Positions 1 to 12,400 of a stretch of 64,000 nucleotides of DNA are shown here, in pieces (position 1 is the first letter of the stretch; every line of letters starts with the position of its first letter). This stretch comes from Brachionus rotundiformis (taxonomy: Eukaryota; Rotifera; Eurotatoria; Ploima; Brachionidae). Below the pieces are notes generated by a model. That model did not search any database. It was given only the letters and a program-made list of their open reading frames with translations, and had not been told where the DNA came from. A program made the position numbers and the translations under genes. Location of the stretch: NCBI GenBank assembly GCA_016802295.1, contig JAESIW010000200.1, positions 4,395,155-4,459,154 on the forward strand, read 5' to 3'.

Positions 1-850
1 ATGAATTTAAACATTTAAAAATAATAATTTCTGATATTTCATATTATAAGTTTACTTTCTTAAGAATCATGGTATGATACTCATATTTTATGATTTTTAA
101 TACAAAAAATAACATAAAAATGTATTTTTGCATTATTAAAATAATTATAACAGCATCTATAACAAAATTTAAGCTGACAAAAATTAGCACATTAAAATCA
201 TTAAGCAGTAAAGCTTTTCAATAAAATTGCCATAAAAAACTCATATCAAATTGTAAATCATTCATTAATCTATCATTTGGTTTTAATTTAAACAATGTTC
301 ATCATTTAATGAATTTTTTCTGTATTGAGGCTAATCTGATTTACTGAAATGAATTATCAATCTTAAACTGTTTTATATGCAATAAAATCGACAAAATATT
401 ATATTGAACATAGCTTTAACTAAAATTCATTGATATTTCAGAATTTTAGATTTCTTAAAGTTAAAGAGAGAAATCACGATCAGATATCCTTACAAAATGC
501 TATAAATTTATATTATCATCATTATATGAATTTAAACATTTAAAAATAATAATTTCTGATATTTCATATTATAAGTTTACTTTCTTAAGAATCACCGTAT
601 AATACTCATATTTTATGATTTTTAATACAAAAAATAACATAAAAATGTATTTTTGCATTATAAAAATAATTATAACAGCATCTATAACAAAATTTAAGCT
701 GACAAAAATTAGCACATTAAAATCATTAAGCAGTAAAGCTTTTCAATAAAATTGCCATAAAAAACTCATATCAAATTGTAAATCATTCATTAATCTATCA
801 TTTGGTTTTAATTTAAACAATGTTCATCATTTAATGAATTTTTTTTGTAT
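1..850. repeat. Direct repeat, 525-base period, two near-identical copies
   Basis: Bases 1 to about 325 recur almost unchanged at 526 to about 850, giving a period of 525. Differences are a few substitutions, for example near 69-75 versus 594-600. The first copy starts at the window edge, so the array may extend upstream. After about base 325 the first copy continues to 525, while the second copy diverges near 850 and runs into an inverted segment. No open frame of note is present. This looks like a recent duplication or the end of a satellite-like array. Confidence 0.9.
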
Positions 851-1017
851 TTAGATTTATCTGATAAACTAAAATGAATTAAAGCTATGTTCAGTTTTTT
901 ATTTAGTCGATTTTACTGCATATAAAACCGTTTTAGATTGAAAATTCATTTGAGTTTATCAGATAAATCTTAATGCAAAAAAAATTCATTAAATGATGAA
1001 CATTGTTTGAATTAAAA
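285..1017. repeat. Inverted repeat arms (foldback structure)
   Basis: The segment at about 880-1017 is the diverged reverse complement of about 285-425. Its last part (about 940-1016) is also complementary to about 808-885. The sequence could therefore fold into a long hairpin whose loop carries the stretch that reads like the middle of the first repeat copy. The right arm abuts the hAT transposase scrap at about 1018. Such structures are typical of foldback elements or of a duplication followed by inversion. Confidence 0.8.
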
Positions 1018-1290
1018 AAAAAGAGATTTATTTCCGATTTTAAAGCATTTCGCCAAAAGTCTTTTTGTGTTGTTGAACCTTTTCAGACTTTTTTTCATAA
1101 CCAACTGAAGAGAATGAGCAAAACATTTTAGATGAAGAACTATTGTAGCTTGTGATGATAGCTCACCGAATGAGTCGAAATTTATATTCTCTTCTTCTCC
1201 ATTTAGCGATTCTTCATCTTCAGAGTTATCTGATTCAATTAGTATTTGATTTGTGTCTGGCCCAATTCGGCCTGTGCTTGTTTGATTTAT
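1018..1290 (-). pseudogene. hAT-family transposase fragment
   Basis: On the minus strand this stretch reads as an open frame of about 80 residues. It has an acidic run (SDNSEDEESLNGEEE) followed by CFAHSLQLVMKKSL. The second motif matches the C-x-x-H-x-LNL signature of hAT/BED-type transposases. The frame ends where the inverted repeat begins, and no other part of the transposase is visible. I infer a truncated insertion that was cut or interrupted by the adjacent repeat. Confidence 0.6.
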
Positions 1291-1539
1291 TAAAATTTGC
1301 TCGTTTCTAAGTTAATTAAATTGGGAAATTAAAAAGAGAAACATAAACTTGATTTGTTTTACTTGGACAATGAAAGAACTTCGTTTTCTTCGTTCGAAAA
1401 CAAGTATATCGAGAAAAAAAAGATATTTGCTGACTTTTTATCTGAAAAAAGTATAACATGATACCAAAGCCAATTGAAGTGAGATGGAATAGTGAATTAA
1501 AAACTTTAAGAGCTCGGACATGTACTTTGAATGAAAGAT

Positions 1540-1745
1540 TCGCAAATACCAAAAAGGGCCCTTCCATGGACACCTCAAGGCCGACGTAAGGTAGGGTGAC
1601 AAGCAGGAAAATGGAGGTCAAGAACCACGAAAGAGGATATCGAAATAGGAATGACATGACGAGAAGCAAGGGTAAAGGCAAAAAGATCGACTCGAGTGGA
1701 AATCAAAGGAAATAACTCTATGCTCTACAAGGAGCATATTAGGAA
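1540..1745 (+). pseudogene. Non-LTR retrotransposon C-terminal scrap
   Basis: The plus strand reads RRKVG, stop, QAGKWRSRTTKEDIEI, which resembles the GRPR-x-TW-RR-T-x-E tail that closes the ORF2 of RTE-like and similar non-LTR elements. The arginine codons of that motif appear mutated to TGA. A related scrap sits at about 42325-42480. The minus-strand frame over 1316-1681 is only the shadow of this scrap and its flank. Confidence 0.5.
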
Positions 1746-2219
1746 AAAAAAATTATTTTGTAATCTATATATTTATTTTAAGATACAAGTCACATAAAAT
1801 TTCATCTTTTCATTAATTTTATAGAAAATAGCTTTTACTGATATGTTCTAATGTATTTTGTATCTTTCCTAGTTAAATAATATAAAATTTTAACAAAATA
1901 AATTAAAGATAACAAATACACATTATCATGGATTATATTTTTTGATTATATTTTTTAGGAAATAATGCTTAATTTTGATCAAAAAACATAACAAAATAAT
2001 TTTAGGTAACTATTAAAATGATTTGACGCATTTATATTTATACAAATAATATTTAAATTATATTTTATTTATTAGATAATATTTGATCAAAGATCTTTTC
2101 ATTGAGTTATAAATCAATCAATTGTATTAAAAGTTTATAGTTTTTTTTTATTTTTAAAAAATTATTTAAAAGCGATACTAATGTTAAGCGTGACGGAAAC
2201 AAAAAAAAACTTTCCTAGA

Positions 2220-3830
2220 ACTGATATCTGACTAGAAAATCGTCTTTTTTGTTCTTGATGCATTGACTTAATGGATCTGATACGCATTCATTAAAGGTCA
2301 GCATCCTACAGTGTCTCAAGCCAGTGTAATCCGAGAATCCTTCACAGCCTTCCAGTGTGGAAGTTGTTAAGACTTTTTCTGTCAGATTCACTCATCCCCC
2401 CAACATTCACTCCCGTACATCAATGTTGCTTTTACTACACTTTGAATGGATCAAGTTTTGTTTCCTTGCTATAGTTTTTTGATTTCCATGCTGGTTGGAG
2501 TCTAGCAAAGATACTCTTTGCTTTAGCAAGTCTATTCTTAATGTCTCTGTGTGTTCCCTGCGTGGTACTGATAGTGCTCCCTAGGTATGTGAATTCATTT
2601 ACACGATCGATTTGTGTACCATCAATGGTGATCGGGGTATCTAATTTAAGTTTTACGAACATTACTTTCGTTTTGGCTCTTTTATTTTCGAGTCAGGTTG
2701 GTTTAGCATTGTTCGCCAAGTCCTGCATCTTCATTTGCATATTTGCTTATTTGGAAAATTAGGAATAGTTTCGGAGAGAACGCACCCTTGCCTGACTCCT
2801 GTACACACTTTGAAACTCTAAGATTTTCCTCTTTCCAGAACCACGCTAGAAGAGTTTTATCAAGTTAAGTATCTTCTGTGGTAGGCCGTTTATCTTAATA
2901 CAGCCAACAAAGTTTCTCTTTGTATGCTATCAAAGGCTTTATTGAAGTAAATGAAGTTTCAGTAAAAGCGCTATTCCATTCCAGAGTTTTTTCGATGATG
3001 TTCCTAAGTATAAATATCTGGTCTTTGCATCCTCTATTTCGTCTAAAAACTGCTTGTTCTTCTCTAAGTATAGCATCCAAGTTCCTGATTCTTTCAAGTT
3101 TTATATCGCAGAACGCTTAGCTTACTATTGGTAGCAGTGTTATTTCTCTCCAACTGTCACATATCATTTTGTTATCTTTGTTTTGGAGTTTGACTATTAG
3201 CCTTTTGACCAGTCTTCTGGTATGATTTCTTGTCGCCATATCTTTTTGAAGAGTTCATGCAATATACCAATTATGATCCTACAATCAGCTTATAATATTT
3301 CTGCTGTTACTCCGTCAATGCCCGGGGCTTTCCGGTTCTTCAGAGCTTTCATTCGGGGCTTTTCATTTCTCGCAGCTTCTATTATATTGAGGCTTGGCAC
3401 TTCGGTGTTTATATCGAGCTCAGTGCTAGCTGCTTATGGTCTTAAAGACTCTAAAGGTCTAAAGGTTCTGGTCTATTTAGAACTTATTCTTTGTCTTTCA
3501 CTAATGTTGTTTTTTTCTGTGAAGAACTACATATTGAATTCGTGATCTTGTGTAGCCCATGCAGGTCAACTTTTGAGCTGGCTTTATCCGCTTCGCTAGC
3601 ACACTGGTTTATATAATTCCTATTATCACGGCTAGCACATTTCTTTACAAGTCAGTTCTTTATTTCAAATGTTGCTTATAATTTCTTTCGAATACGATTT
3701 GAATTTGCTTGAAGCATTTTGTTTTGATTTCCACTCTTTCAGTTATCAGTGGCTATATCTCATCCGATATCCACCTTTTCCTTTAAAGTTTTACGAATCC
3801 GACGAATAAAACGAATTACTTTGACTAATT
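2220..3830 (-). mobile_element. Decayed non-LTR retrotransposon (reverse transcriptase)
   Basis: Reading leftwards from about 3830, the minus strand shows the pieces of a non-LTR ORF2 in the right order. First comes a linker (KERWISDEI, about 3760). Next is the RT entry motif PGIDGVTAEIL (about 3300-3330), then LREEQAVFRRNRGCKDQI (about 3020-3070), a classic RT block in which QAGFR has become QAVFR. The thumb block VNEFTYLGSTIS with DIKNRLAKAKSIFARL lies at 2500-2610, and a tail resembling LMYGSECW, with a conserved tryptophan block after it, at about 2300-2430. Stops and frame changes interrupt it throughout, so it is dead. The order and motifs point to an RTE/CR1-grade element. Confidence 0.8.
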
Positions 3831-3924
3831 TATCATCATTATTCTTAGAAATATTGCAACATCATTAAGGAATTATTAGGTGCAATATGTGATTTGTATC
3901 TAAAAATAAATAAATCGATCTAAA

Positions 3925-3988
3925 ACGAAATAGTTTGACTTATTTATTGTCTTCATAGAATGACAATAAATAAGTCAAACTATTTCGT
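3925..3988. repeat. Perfect 27-bp inverted repeat, 10-base loop
   Basis: The left arm at 3925-3951 is the exact reverse complement of 3962-3988, and the loop is 3952-3961. The arm begins acgaaatagtttgac. It lies just upstream, in element orientation, of the minus-strand retrotransposon remnant. No flanking open frame is present. Confidence 0.95.
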
Positions 3989-5770
3989 ATTGTTAGCATT
4001 CTATATTTTCTGGACAGGGAAATTGTTCAGATTAGCCCCCGAATCCAGTACGGAATTCTGATAAGATCTTTATTAAGATGTAGACAGAATTTGGTTACTG
4101 GGTATATAGTATAAAATACTCTTTTAAATCATTTAAAGATAAGGTATGCTTAGTTAAATTTTAATCGAGAAATTTTTCAACTTAATAAGGATTTAGTAAG
4201 TAATGATAATAAAAATGGCAAAGTATTTCATTAATTATTTTTTTATTTTAAATTTAGATTCATTATTTAAAGATTAAGTGATTAAATATGACAGATTTTG
4301 TTCTTAAAGCAAGTAAATCGATCAATTCAGATCATCGAATTTCGTATTTATTTCGTCTAGAGATGAAAAATCCGATGAAAAAGTTTATATACCATTTTTT
4401 GATTTTCATATTGGATAAAAAGAATTCGATTCTTTGAACTTGAGAACGTTCATTTTCTTAAAAAAAGCTTTTAAAAGATTAAACAATATTTTATTATAAA
4501 CCGTTTACTATTGGTTACAGCAATTAAAGAAATTTTTTGGAAATTTATTCGGTTCCTTGTTCAGCAATCCTTCGGAATCTTGATTTAATTTATACAAAAT
4601 TTTGATGAAAAATTTTTGATGATCTTAATTGGGAATTTAAAAAATTTGATAGCCTTGTGAGAATGTTGACGAAATTTCTAACTGTTTTAATTTGCTGTTA
4701 GAAAAGCCAAATTAAGTTAGTAAGAAGCACTTGAAAACCTTGGTTCATTTTTGATTCCTATTTGGATATTAAGAAAAGTTGCATTGTCGTTAAAATATTC
4801 GTCTTCAAGATTATGTCTATTTTGTAAGAAAAAAGGAAATCTGAAGGCGGAATGCCGTAAGCTTGCCCAATAAGCTTAGTTTACCATAGACGTTATCTTT
4901 TTAATACTTTTCCTTTGTTCAGGATCAATTTCTGTTACTAAAGAATCTTGATGTCTCTTAATTGTTATCGTCATTTTCATTGTCTCCAGTAAGATCCCTT
5001 GAAAACTGGCATTTTGTGAATCTGTATCAGCTCTAGAGATTTTGAAAATCTCGGTTATCATCTCTTGTGTAAGACCTGATCCTAACTAGCTTGCCTAACT
5101 ACCTAATTTAGATTTAAGGTGATCTTCACTCATCAATTCAAAGTCTGATTGTTGTAATAAAAGCTGGACTATTTTAAAAGAATTTTATTAATGCATATGA
5201 AATATAAATTTTATTTACACACTTTAATAAAAATAAAAAGGGAATATTTATAATTAAATACTAAATAAAATCTAAAACTAGCATTCCATCGTATGATTGA
5301 TAAAAATTTGATTTTTCCTTTTTAAATTTTTTTTTTAATTTATTTTTGTTAAATTAACAGTTTTAAATGCTTTCTTGGCCTAAATAAACACATGTTACAC
5401 TGATTTGTCTTTACAATTGATTCGTGTAATAAGTTTTCTTTATAGTTTACAAAAAAATTATCCACAAATTAAACATTGCTTCGAATACTAATTTTAAAAG
5501 GGCATTCATGGTTAACATTTTGTTTCCAAACTAGTATTATCAATTGAACATTAAATTTTTCTGGCTATACATTTTCGACCAATGTTTAACAATAATTCCA
5601 TGTCGTCAGCAATAAAATTAATATTATTTAACAAGCATTTGTATCCATGGTAATAATATTTTTCAAACTAATTGAACTTCGGATTAGGAAATTCGTGAAA
5701 TGAACAAATCATATCGTTTTGTTTGTGTTTTATTGATTTAAAAATTAAGTCATCTGTCTCGATCTCCCAT
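3989..5770. other. No recognisable gene
   Basis: AT-rich sequence with frequent stops. The only longish frame (4876-5061, minus, 61 codons) has no motif I recognise and may be debris of the integrase element to its right. Confidence 0.5.
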
Positions 5771-5779
5771 CGTTTCTTT

Positions 5780-6960
5780 TCAACCATATAACAAAACTGT
5801 TTTATGTTTCCAATCCGACTTGTCACAATAATTTAACCAAAAAAGATTTTCTAAACAGTTAATATCAATTCTATCTACCTTACACTTGTAATCGGTTAGA
5901 AAAACTAAATGAAATTTGAATTTTGTCAAATTATCAGTATACTGCCTCATGTTTACAAATTTTTCGTCTGCTTGTAAGGTATTTTCGCAAACTACATCTG
6001 TTTCTGATATCATCTTTCTTTCACTAGAATATCAAAAGCATGTTTTTCAATTCCCAAAGATTGAACTAATAAGACTAATCAACAATTACTAAGATATATT
6101 CATGATTTATTCGGTCTGCCACGCCTTTTTGTTACCTTAACATTGCTTTTGGTGAACGTTTTTCTTTCCAACATATCTACTTTCACTTACCCTTCTTTAA
6201 AAAATTTTCTATTCTTTTTTCCTTCCTATCGTTAAGAATACATTCAACTTCACCAATCTTTGTGTCAAAAATATCTTTCGACTATTCTTTATTAAATGAA
6301 TTTTTAAGTCAGTCCAGCTCCAATTTCATCTTGTAAGAAAAAATTTCCACGCTTACGGTCGAAAACTCTTTACATCGTAACTATCTTGCAAAAAATTATC
6401 ATACAATTTCGGCATTCCTTCTATAAAAAACGTATCCATTAGATAAAACTTATCATTTAATTCTTTTGTTTTTGTTATGTGTTAGTTACAATTGCTTTTC
6501 TTGTGCTATCTGGATATTTATTAGTGTCTTAGGTTTTGAACTTTCAATTGTTTTCATTATCTCTGGTAAATTCTTTAATCAGAAACATGTATAGTAAGTT
6601 GTTATTCTATAATTCCCTTATCCTATAATTAAAGCTCCTTTATTACCTTCTTTTGTCTCATCTGTTCCCATACGTAATCAATATTTTTTTCATCTTAGGG
6701 TCCTGAAACAAGATTACTAAACGCTGGATGGAGTCTAGTTAAATATATATCATTCTTAATACAAATTTTACAATTCCAATTGAACATCTCTGTGTCCTTA
6801 TACATCTTAGGTGAATAATATGTTTGAGAAACCTTGTGGTTTATTATATAATTAGCAAAATGTGCTGAAGTTGAATGAGCACGATCGATTATCTCATGTC
6901 TTTTTTCAATTTTAGGATCAATTAGTGTATCGTCTTCTTTAAATAATAGAGTATTTTATT
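5780..6960 (-). mobile_element. Decayed integrase (retrotransposon- or KRBA2-like)
   Basis: The minus strand carries, in order, a zinc-binding H2C2-like module and an integrase-core-like block. The module at about 6720-6940 reads IIDRAHSTSAHFANYII, then QTYYSPKMY, then CKIC, which fits the spacing of the H-H-C-C integrase N-terminal domain. An AT-hook-like KRRGRPNKS lies at about 6125. The frame at 5780-6013 contains VNMRQYTDN and HLVFLTDY, similar to the start of the catalytic core in KRBA2-like and Ty3-type integrases. Many stops separate the pieces and no LTR was found. Confidence 0.55.
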
Positions 6961-7010
6961 TAAGTAATTTAATTAGTATTTTTTTGCAGTTAATTCGATA
7001 CGTTTAACCA

Positions 7011-9456
7011 ACTCCCGAAATTTACTCAAACAACTAGCGAAATCTCCTGTTAGAATATTTTTGGTAATTCAATAGTGTAATTAAGGTCGACTCGTTGACA
7101 AAAGGATTAATAACGGCAAGCTTTTTGTCTTCCGTGACTAAATCGGCTTTAAGTCATTAGATATAATTGAGATCCAAATTTCGACGTTTCTGTATTTCTT
7201 TTATAGTACACATGTGTATTAGAGTCTAGCGTAGCGCCTGTAGCGCCCTTCTCTGCTATCCCTAAGTGAGGATCCCTTTTCTTCTTTACATTTGCATCAA
7301 ATTCCATCAATAATTTCCTTTTTAACTCGCCTTTCCAACTCTGATCAACCGTTTTAATTGCTTCTTTCTGACTTGTGGTGGGCATCTCTTATCGCTGCTA
7401 CCATGTAATAGATTATAGGACAATGAAAAGATTTCTTTGACTAATTTCTTCTTCATCTTCTGTCTTTACTCCCAGTGGAGCATAATTTGCCCAACTAATT
7501 CTTTATTAAACTAAAAAATTCGAGCGTAAATAATAATATAAAAGAGTATCTGTTATACTGAATTATTAGAGTTGAATTATTTAAATAAAGTTATATGACA
7601 AAGGATGACTATATTGTACAAAAAAGCTCACTTTCGATGAAATTTTTTCGGAACTGAATTCTGATAGACCATTCAACAACAAGCAACCAAATGAATATGT
7701 TAGTAAAAATGAGTCAGAATAGGATAAAGAAAAACCAGAAGAGAAAGCTTCAAAAATCACACCATTATTCGAATAGTAAAACTGAGAAACTAGTTGAAGT
7801 AATCAAAAATAAACAGATTTTATTATTTTTAAAGATCAATGAGAAGCTAAATAAAATTTGAAATTGATTAACAAACCAGGAGATAAACAAATTGTTCGGT
7901 GGAGAGCACAATGATAAAAGTATGCAAACATTGAGAAAAAATGTGCAGCAAAATTGGCGTTTTTGAAAAGTAAATTATTTAAATTCAATTAAACAAAATT
8001 AAAAATCTATTAAAAGTTTTGAGACAGAATCCATCAAATCAGGAATAGATAATTGGAAAGAACACTTGAATTCTATACTCAAGAGATTAAGAAAGAAACG
8101 ATGGAGTAAAAACAAAAGATAAATAATAAAATTTTTTTAAAAAACTGAAATTTTTAAATTTCAAAAAAAAATTAAAAAAAAAAAATTTTATATAAAAAAT
8201 CTTTCAAACAATTATATTTAGAATATTATCTTTGAAATGAAAGGAACGGATAGAATGGAATGGATGTAATGGATGGATAAGATAGAACGGAACCGGAATG
8301 GGTCTATAGAGAATAAGTCTCAATTACGTTATCGTGAACAGAACGTATGATTTTTGAAGAACCACTTGAATTATTTTAATCTCATAAATACAACTTTTTG
8401 AAAAGTCTTATGGATTTAAAAAGAATTAACACTTCAATGTATAAATTAAAAAAAAAAAACTTAAATGATCATTCTTTAAAATTCATGAAATGATGAAAAC
8501 TTATTTGATTTATTTTTTAAAGTATATATAGACCTGAAATACTTAATTTAAATAATCTCAAAATTTATAACCCGATATTAAAAATTTTAAAAATAGTTTA
8601 AATTATTCTCGAAATCAGTCGTATAGCTTAAGAACACATGACAAATGATAGTTAGAGAAAATCTCAAAAGTTGCATGCAATGATATCATTTCTTAACAAA
8701 TCGAATAATTAATGTTTGAAATAGTCTACCTCAGTTCAACCTCAATTCCGAATCTTAAAAATTAACTTCAAAATTAACCTTGAAAAATGGAAAAAAAAAA
8801 TAGTTTAATTTACTGCCATAGCTTCGAATCTTATAGGGTCGCAGTATTATTTACTTCTACTACTACTACTACTACAATTATAATTAAAGGATTAAAATTT
8901 AACAATTTATTAGGTATTTTTTTAAATAAAAATAGAAGCTATTGCAATTTCCAATTTGGAGCAAAAACAATATAATTTGAAAAGTTTAAAATTTAGATAG
9001 AGTTTTTAGACGCGCTTTACAATCTAGTCTCTGTAAAAAATGTGCAATTTTATATTAATATTTTTTTAATTTAAGATGCAGTGTTTTGTTAACTTGCAGA
9101 GATCTCGTAGAGAAAAGACTTGCGTAAACAAGTTTATAGTCTTTCAAAAAAATTTAATCGAACATTAAAACATTAAAATTATAAAAAAAAATACATTTTT
9201 AGCCCATGTTTAACTCTTTGTTTAAATTACAGTGTTATTCAGAATTTTAAATCTCAAATGATCATTGTTTTTCAATGCTTAATTAAACAATAAATGAAAT
9301 TTAATTTTGCTTTTATATATTAAAATATTTTCTAAAAGAATACATCAAAATTTGTCAAAATTATTTTTCTAATATTTAGTTTAGTATTATATGTTTAATT
9401 TTGAAACATCTTGTAAATATATTTTTTTCAAATTTAAATTATTTTTTTGCTAATTT
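7011..9456. other. No recognisable gene; simple repeats only
   Basis: A 78-codon minus frame at 7149-7385 (GATLDSNTHVYYKRNTE region) is unrecognised and may belong to the integrase remnant. A purine-rich stretch with repeated ggaatgg and ggaacgg words lies at about 8240-8310. A CTA trinucleotide microsatellite lies at about 8856-8875. The rest, including the sequence upstream of the SETDB1 gene, is plain AT-rich DNA. Confidence 0.5.
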
Positions 9457-12400
9457 ATGATGTTTGAACAAATTAATCAAACCCTAAACAACAACGTATC
9501 ATTGAATCAAGATTTATTCAAACAAAAAACTAAATCTCTTATTGAAGAGGTCTACAATTCTCTGGAGGAGTATTTTGAAGACGCTTTAAAGGCAATAGAA
9601 AGTCAAGTTTCTCTTCTAATTAGAGAACCACTGAATGAATCTGTTCAAATTTCAAAATCAATAAAAAAACTATGCCCTGATCGTTTATGTCTTCTTAGTT
9701 CAAAGATTGCTGCAATCAATCGTGAAAAACTTGACACAAAAATCAAATCAAAAATAGAGAGCTTCAAAAAAGTTGCAGATGAATTAACAAGGAAATATGA
9801 TTATGAATTGCAAATTGTTGATCAGATCAATCTTGATACATTTTACAACAAAGTTGAAAATTTGATGATAAAATTTGATAAAATTTTACCAACTATATAT
9901 TACAATTTAAAATATAATTCAGCCGTTGGAACAACAAATAAATCTTTTATTCGTAAAGAAACGGATTTTTATTCAGATACTGAATTAATTGAGCGATCCC
10001 GTAAAATTTCTAAAAAAAGAATAAAAAAGATTGTAACAAGATTTAAGGATTTTGAATCTGTTTCAGACATGTCATCTCTTACTGATGAAGAACAAAATAT
10101 TAAAAATTTAAATAATTTTTTTTTTTCATATTCCGATTCATTACTTTATCAAGATAACTTAGAGATGAATATTGATTCTTTAGAGGATAGCATTTCACAA
10201 TGTTCAAATATTTCATCTATTTCAAATAGCTTTTTTAATCAAGAATGTTTGGAGTCATTATCAATTACAAATTCACTTTCATCGGATTCAATTCATGAAG
10301 ACTATGAAAAAGAAATATTTAGAATGGAGAACTCATCAGATTCAGAAAATGATTTTATTGATTTAGAAGGAGAAAATTTAAATCAAGATGATGATTGTTT
10401 AATTATATCTAAAAATGATTATCAGAAAAAAATTAAAAAATCGAAAAAAATAAATAAATGTCTCGAAATTATAGAACAATTTGTTAATTCGAATAAAGAA
10501 TTGAATGTTCCTCGTCAACAAATTAGTTTAGGAATGAGATGCTTGGCTTTGAAAGATCGTAACCGCTTTAAATGGAAACTTGCTCGAATAACTAGGATTA
10601 CGGATTCTAATCTTTTAAATAAGAAAGCTAATCTAAATGAAAATAATTTATCTCAAATATATAAAATGATTTGTAATTGTAAATATACAGTTAAATTTGA
10701 TTCTGATGATGATGATGATGAAGATTTAATGGATGACAATATAAATAGGGAAAAAGAGCAAATAGAACATGAGTTAGAAAATGAATCTGAAACAGAAGAA
10801 TTATTAATTACAAGTAATTCAAGTGATGATGATGTTGTTGATCATGATAGTGAAAAAAATAATTTAAAAAAACGAAAATTAAAGTCTAAAACTTTTGCTA
10901 ATAACTCATCATTGGAACGACGATTTATTAAAAAGAGGACTATTCCAACTAATATTGGCCTGGTTGAATTAGATGCAAAATCTATAGCATTTTTAGACAA
11001 TTATGAATTTATACCAAATATTTATTCTAATAAGCTGCAAAATCGAGCCTTATTTGAGCCAAAATCCAGGGTTGTTACACTATACCAAATGAAGATACTA
11101 ACTTTAGATAAGACTAAAGTTTTGTTTGATAATGAGTATATGAGTTCTGGAACTATTTTAGAAGTTCCTTCGATTGCAAATTTTCGACGTTATTTAGTTT
11201 TGTTTGATAATGGTGTAGCTTTATATGTTAAACCAGATCATCTTTTTCCTATTTTCGATATGTTTGGACAACCTTTTGAGTTACTTAACTTAGATCATTT
11301 AATGTTTTTGCAAAATTATTGTCGAATATATCCTGAAAGGAAATTGGTTAGATTAAATCAAAACGATCTTGTACAAGTTTTTTTTAATAATAAATGGTGT
11401 ACTGGTAAGGTGATTGATGTAGAAGGTTCCTTAGTCAGTTTAATAATAAAAAATAATTTTTTTAACAAAAAAAAAATCTCCCAATCGTTATTGTACAGTA
11501 TCAAATTGCATCGTGGCTCATTTTGCCTTTTTCCTATGTATGAACAATTTATTAGTTCGCTAGAAAACTCAATAAAAAACTTTTCTGAGTTATCACCTTT
11601 TGAAGAATATGTAAAAGATAAACGAGATGATACTGTTCAAAATTTAAGTTCTAGAAAATATATTTCGCATTTTGCATCTAGTATTTTTCCAAATGTAGGT
11701 CTTAAAAATAAAAATTCTAAACAAAAATGTACGGATATTACAAATCAAAAATCATCGAATGAAAAAATCATCCAAGGTCAACTAAAGCATCTTAATATGG
11801 AAAATATGATGAGAGATGAAATTATACCATTTTCACCGCATCCTTGTACCAACGCTTGTGTTGCTAAATGGGAAAATAGATTTCCAGATGTCAAAGGTGT
11901 CAATCCTCTATTAATTCCTGTTTTGCATGGTTGGCAGCGGCATATAGGAAATATTTCAAAAAATTCAAACAATATGGCAAAAAAATTTATAAGATATGTT
12001 ACTCCATGTGGACGAACTCTTCGTTCTACTGCTGAAATTGACCATTTTTTATTCCTAACAAATTCAAAATTAACAATTGATATGTTTACCACTGATAGTT
12101 ATATTCATACGGATAGAGAATTTGAAGCAAACGCTAAAAATTTAAAAATTAATGATATTGCAAATGGTCAAGAAAATGTACCAATATCAGTGGTAAATTG
12201 TGTAGATAATAAAAAGCCGGATGATTTTAGCTATTCGTCTAAAAGAATTCCTTTAGATGGCGTGCCTTTAAATACTGATACACAATTAATGGAGGGATGT
12301 AATTGTATAGATAATTGTCGTGATAGAGCAAAATGTGCATGTTGGAGAAAATCATTCGAAGCAACATTATTTAATTCAGAACAGATGAATACAAATATTG

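Noticed and set aside
1316..1681. 121-codon minus-strand frame, hydrophobic
   Set aside because: It is the reverse strand of the retrotransposon tail and its flank, with no coding signature of its own.
2541..3545. Plus-strand frames at 2541-2762, 2920-3120 and 3222-3545
   Set aside because: Antisense shadows of the minus-strand reverse transcriptase remnant, which has recognisable motifs.
3925..3988. Hairpin as a microRNA precursor
   Set aside because: Perfect pairing without bulges and the lack of extended lower stem are not typical of animal precursors. It is reported only as a hairpin.
4876..5061. 61-codon minus-strand frame
   Set aside because: No motif, no splice-compatible partner, and surrounded by element debris.
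7149..7385. 78-codon minus-strand frame with mixed composition
   Set aside because: It reads less randomly than most spacer frames and may belong to the integrase element, but no domain could be recognised, so it was not called a gene.
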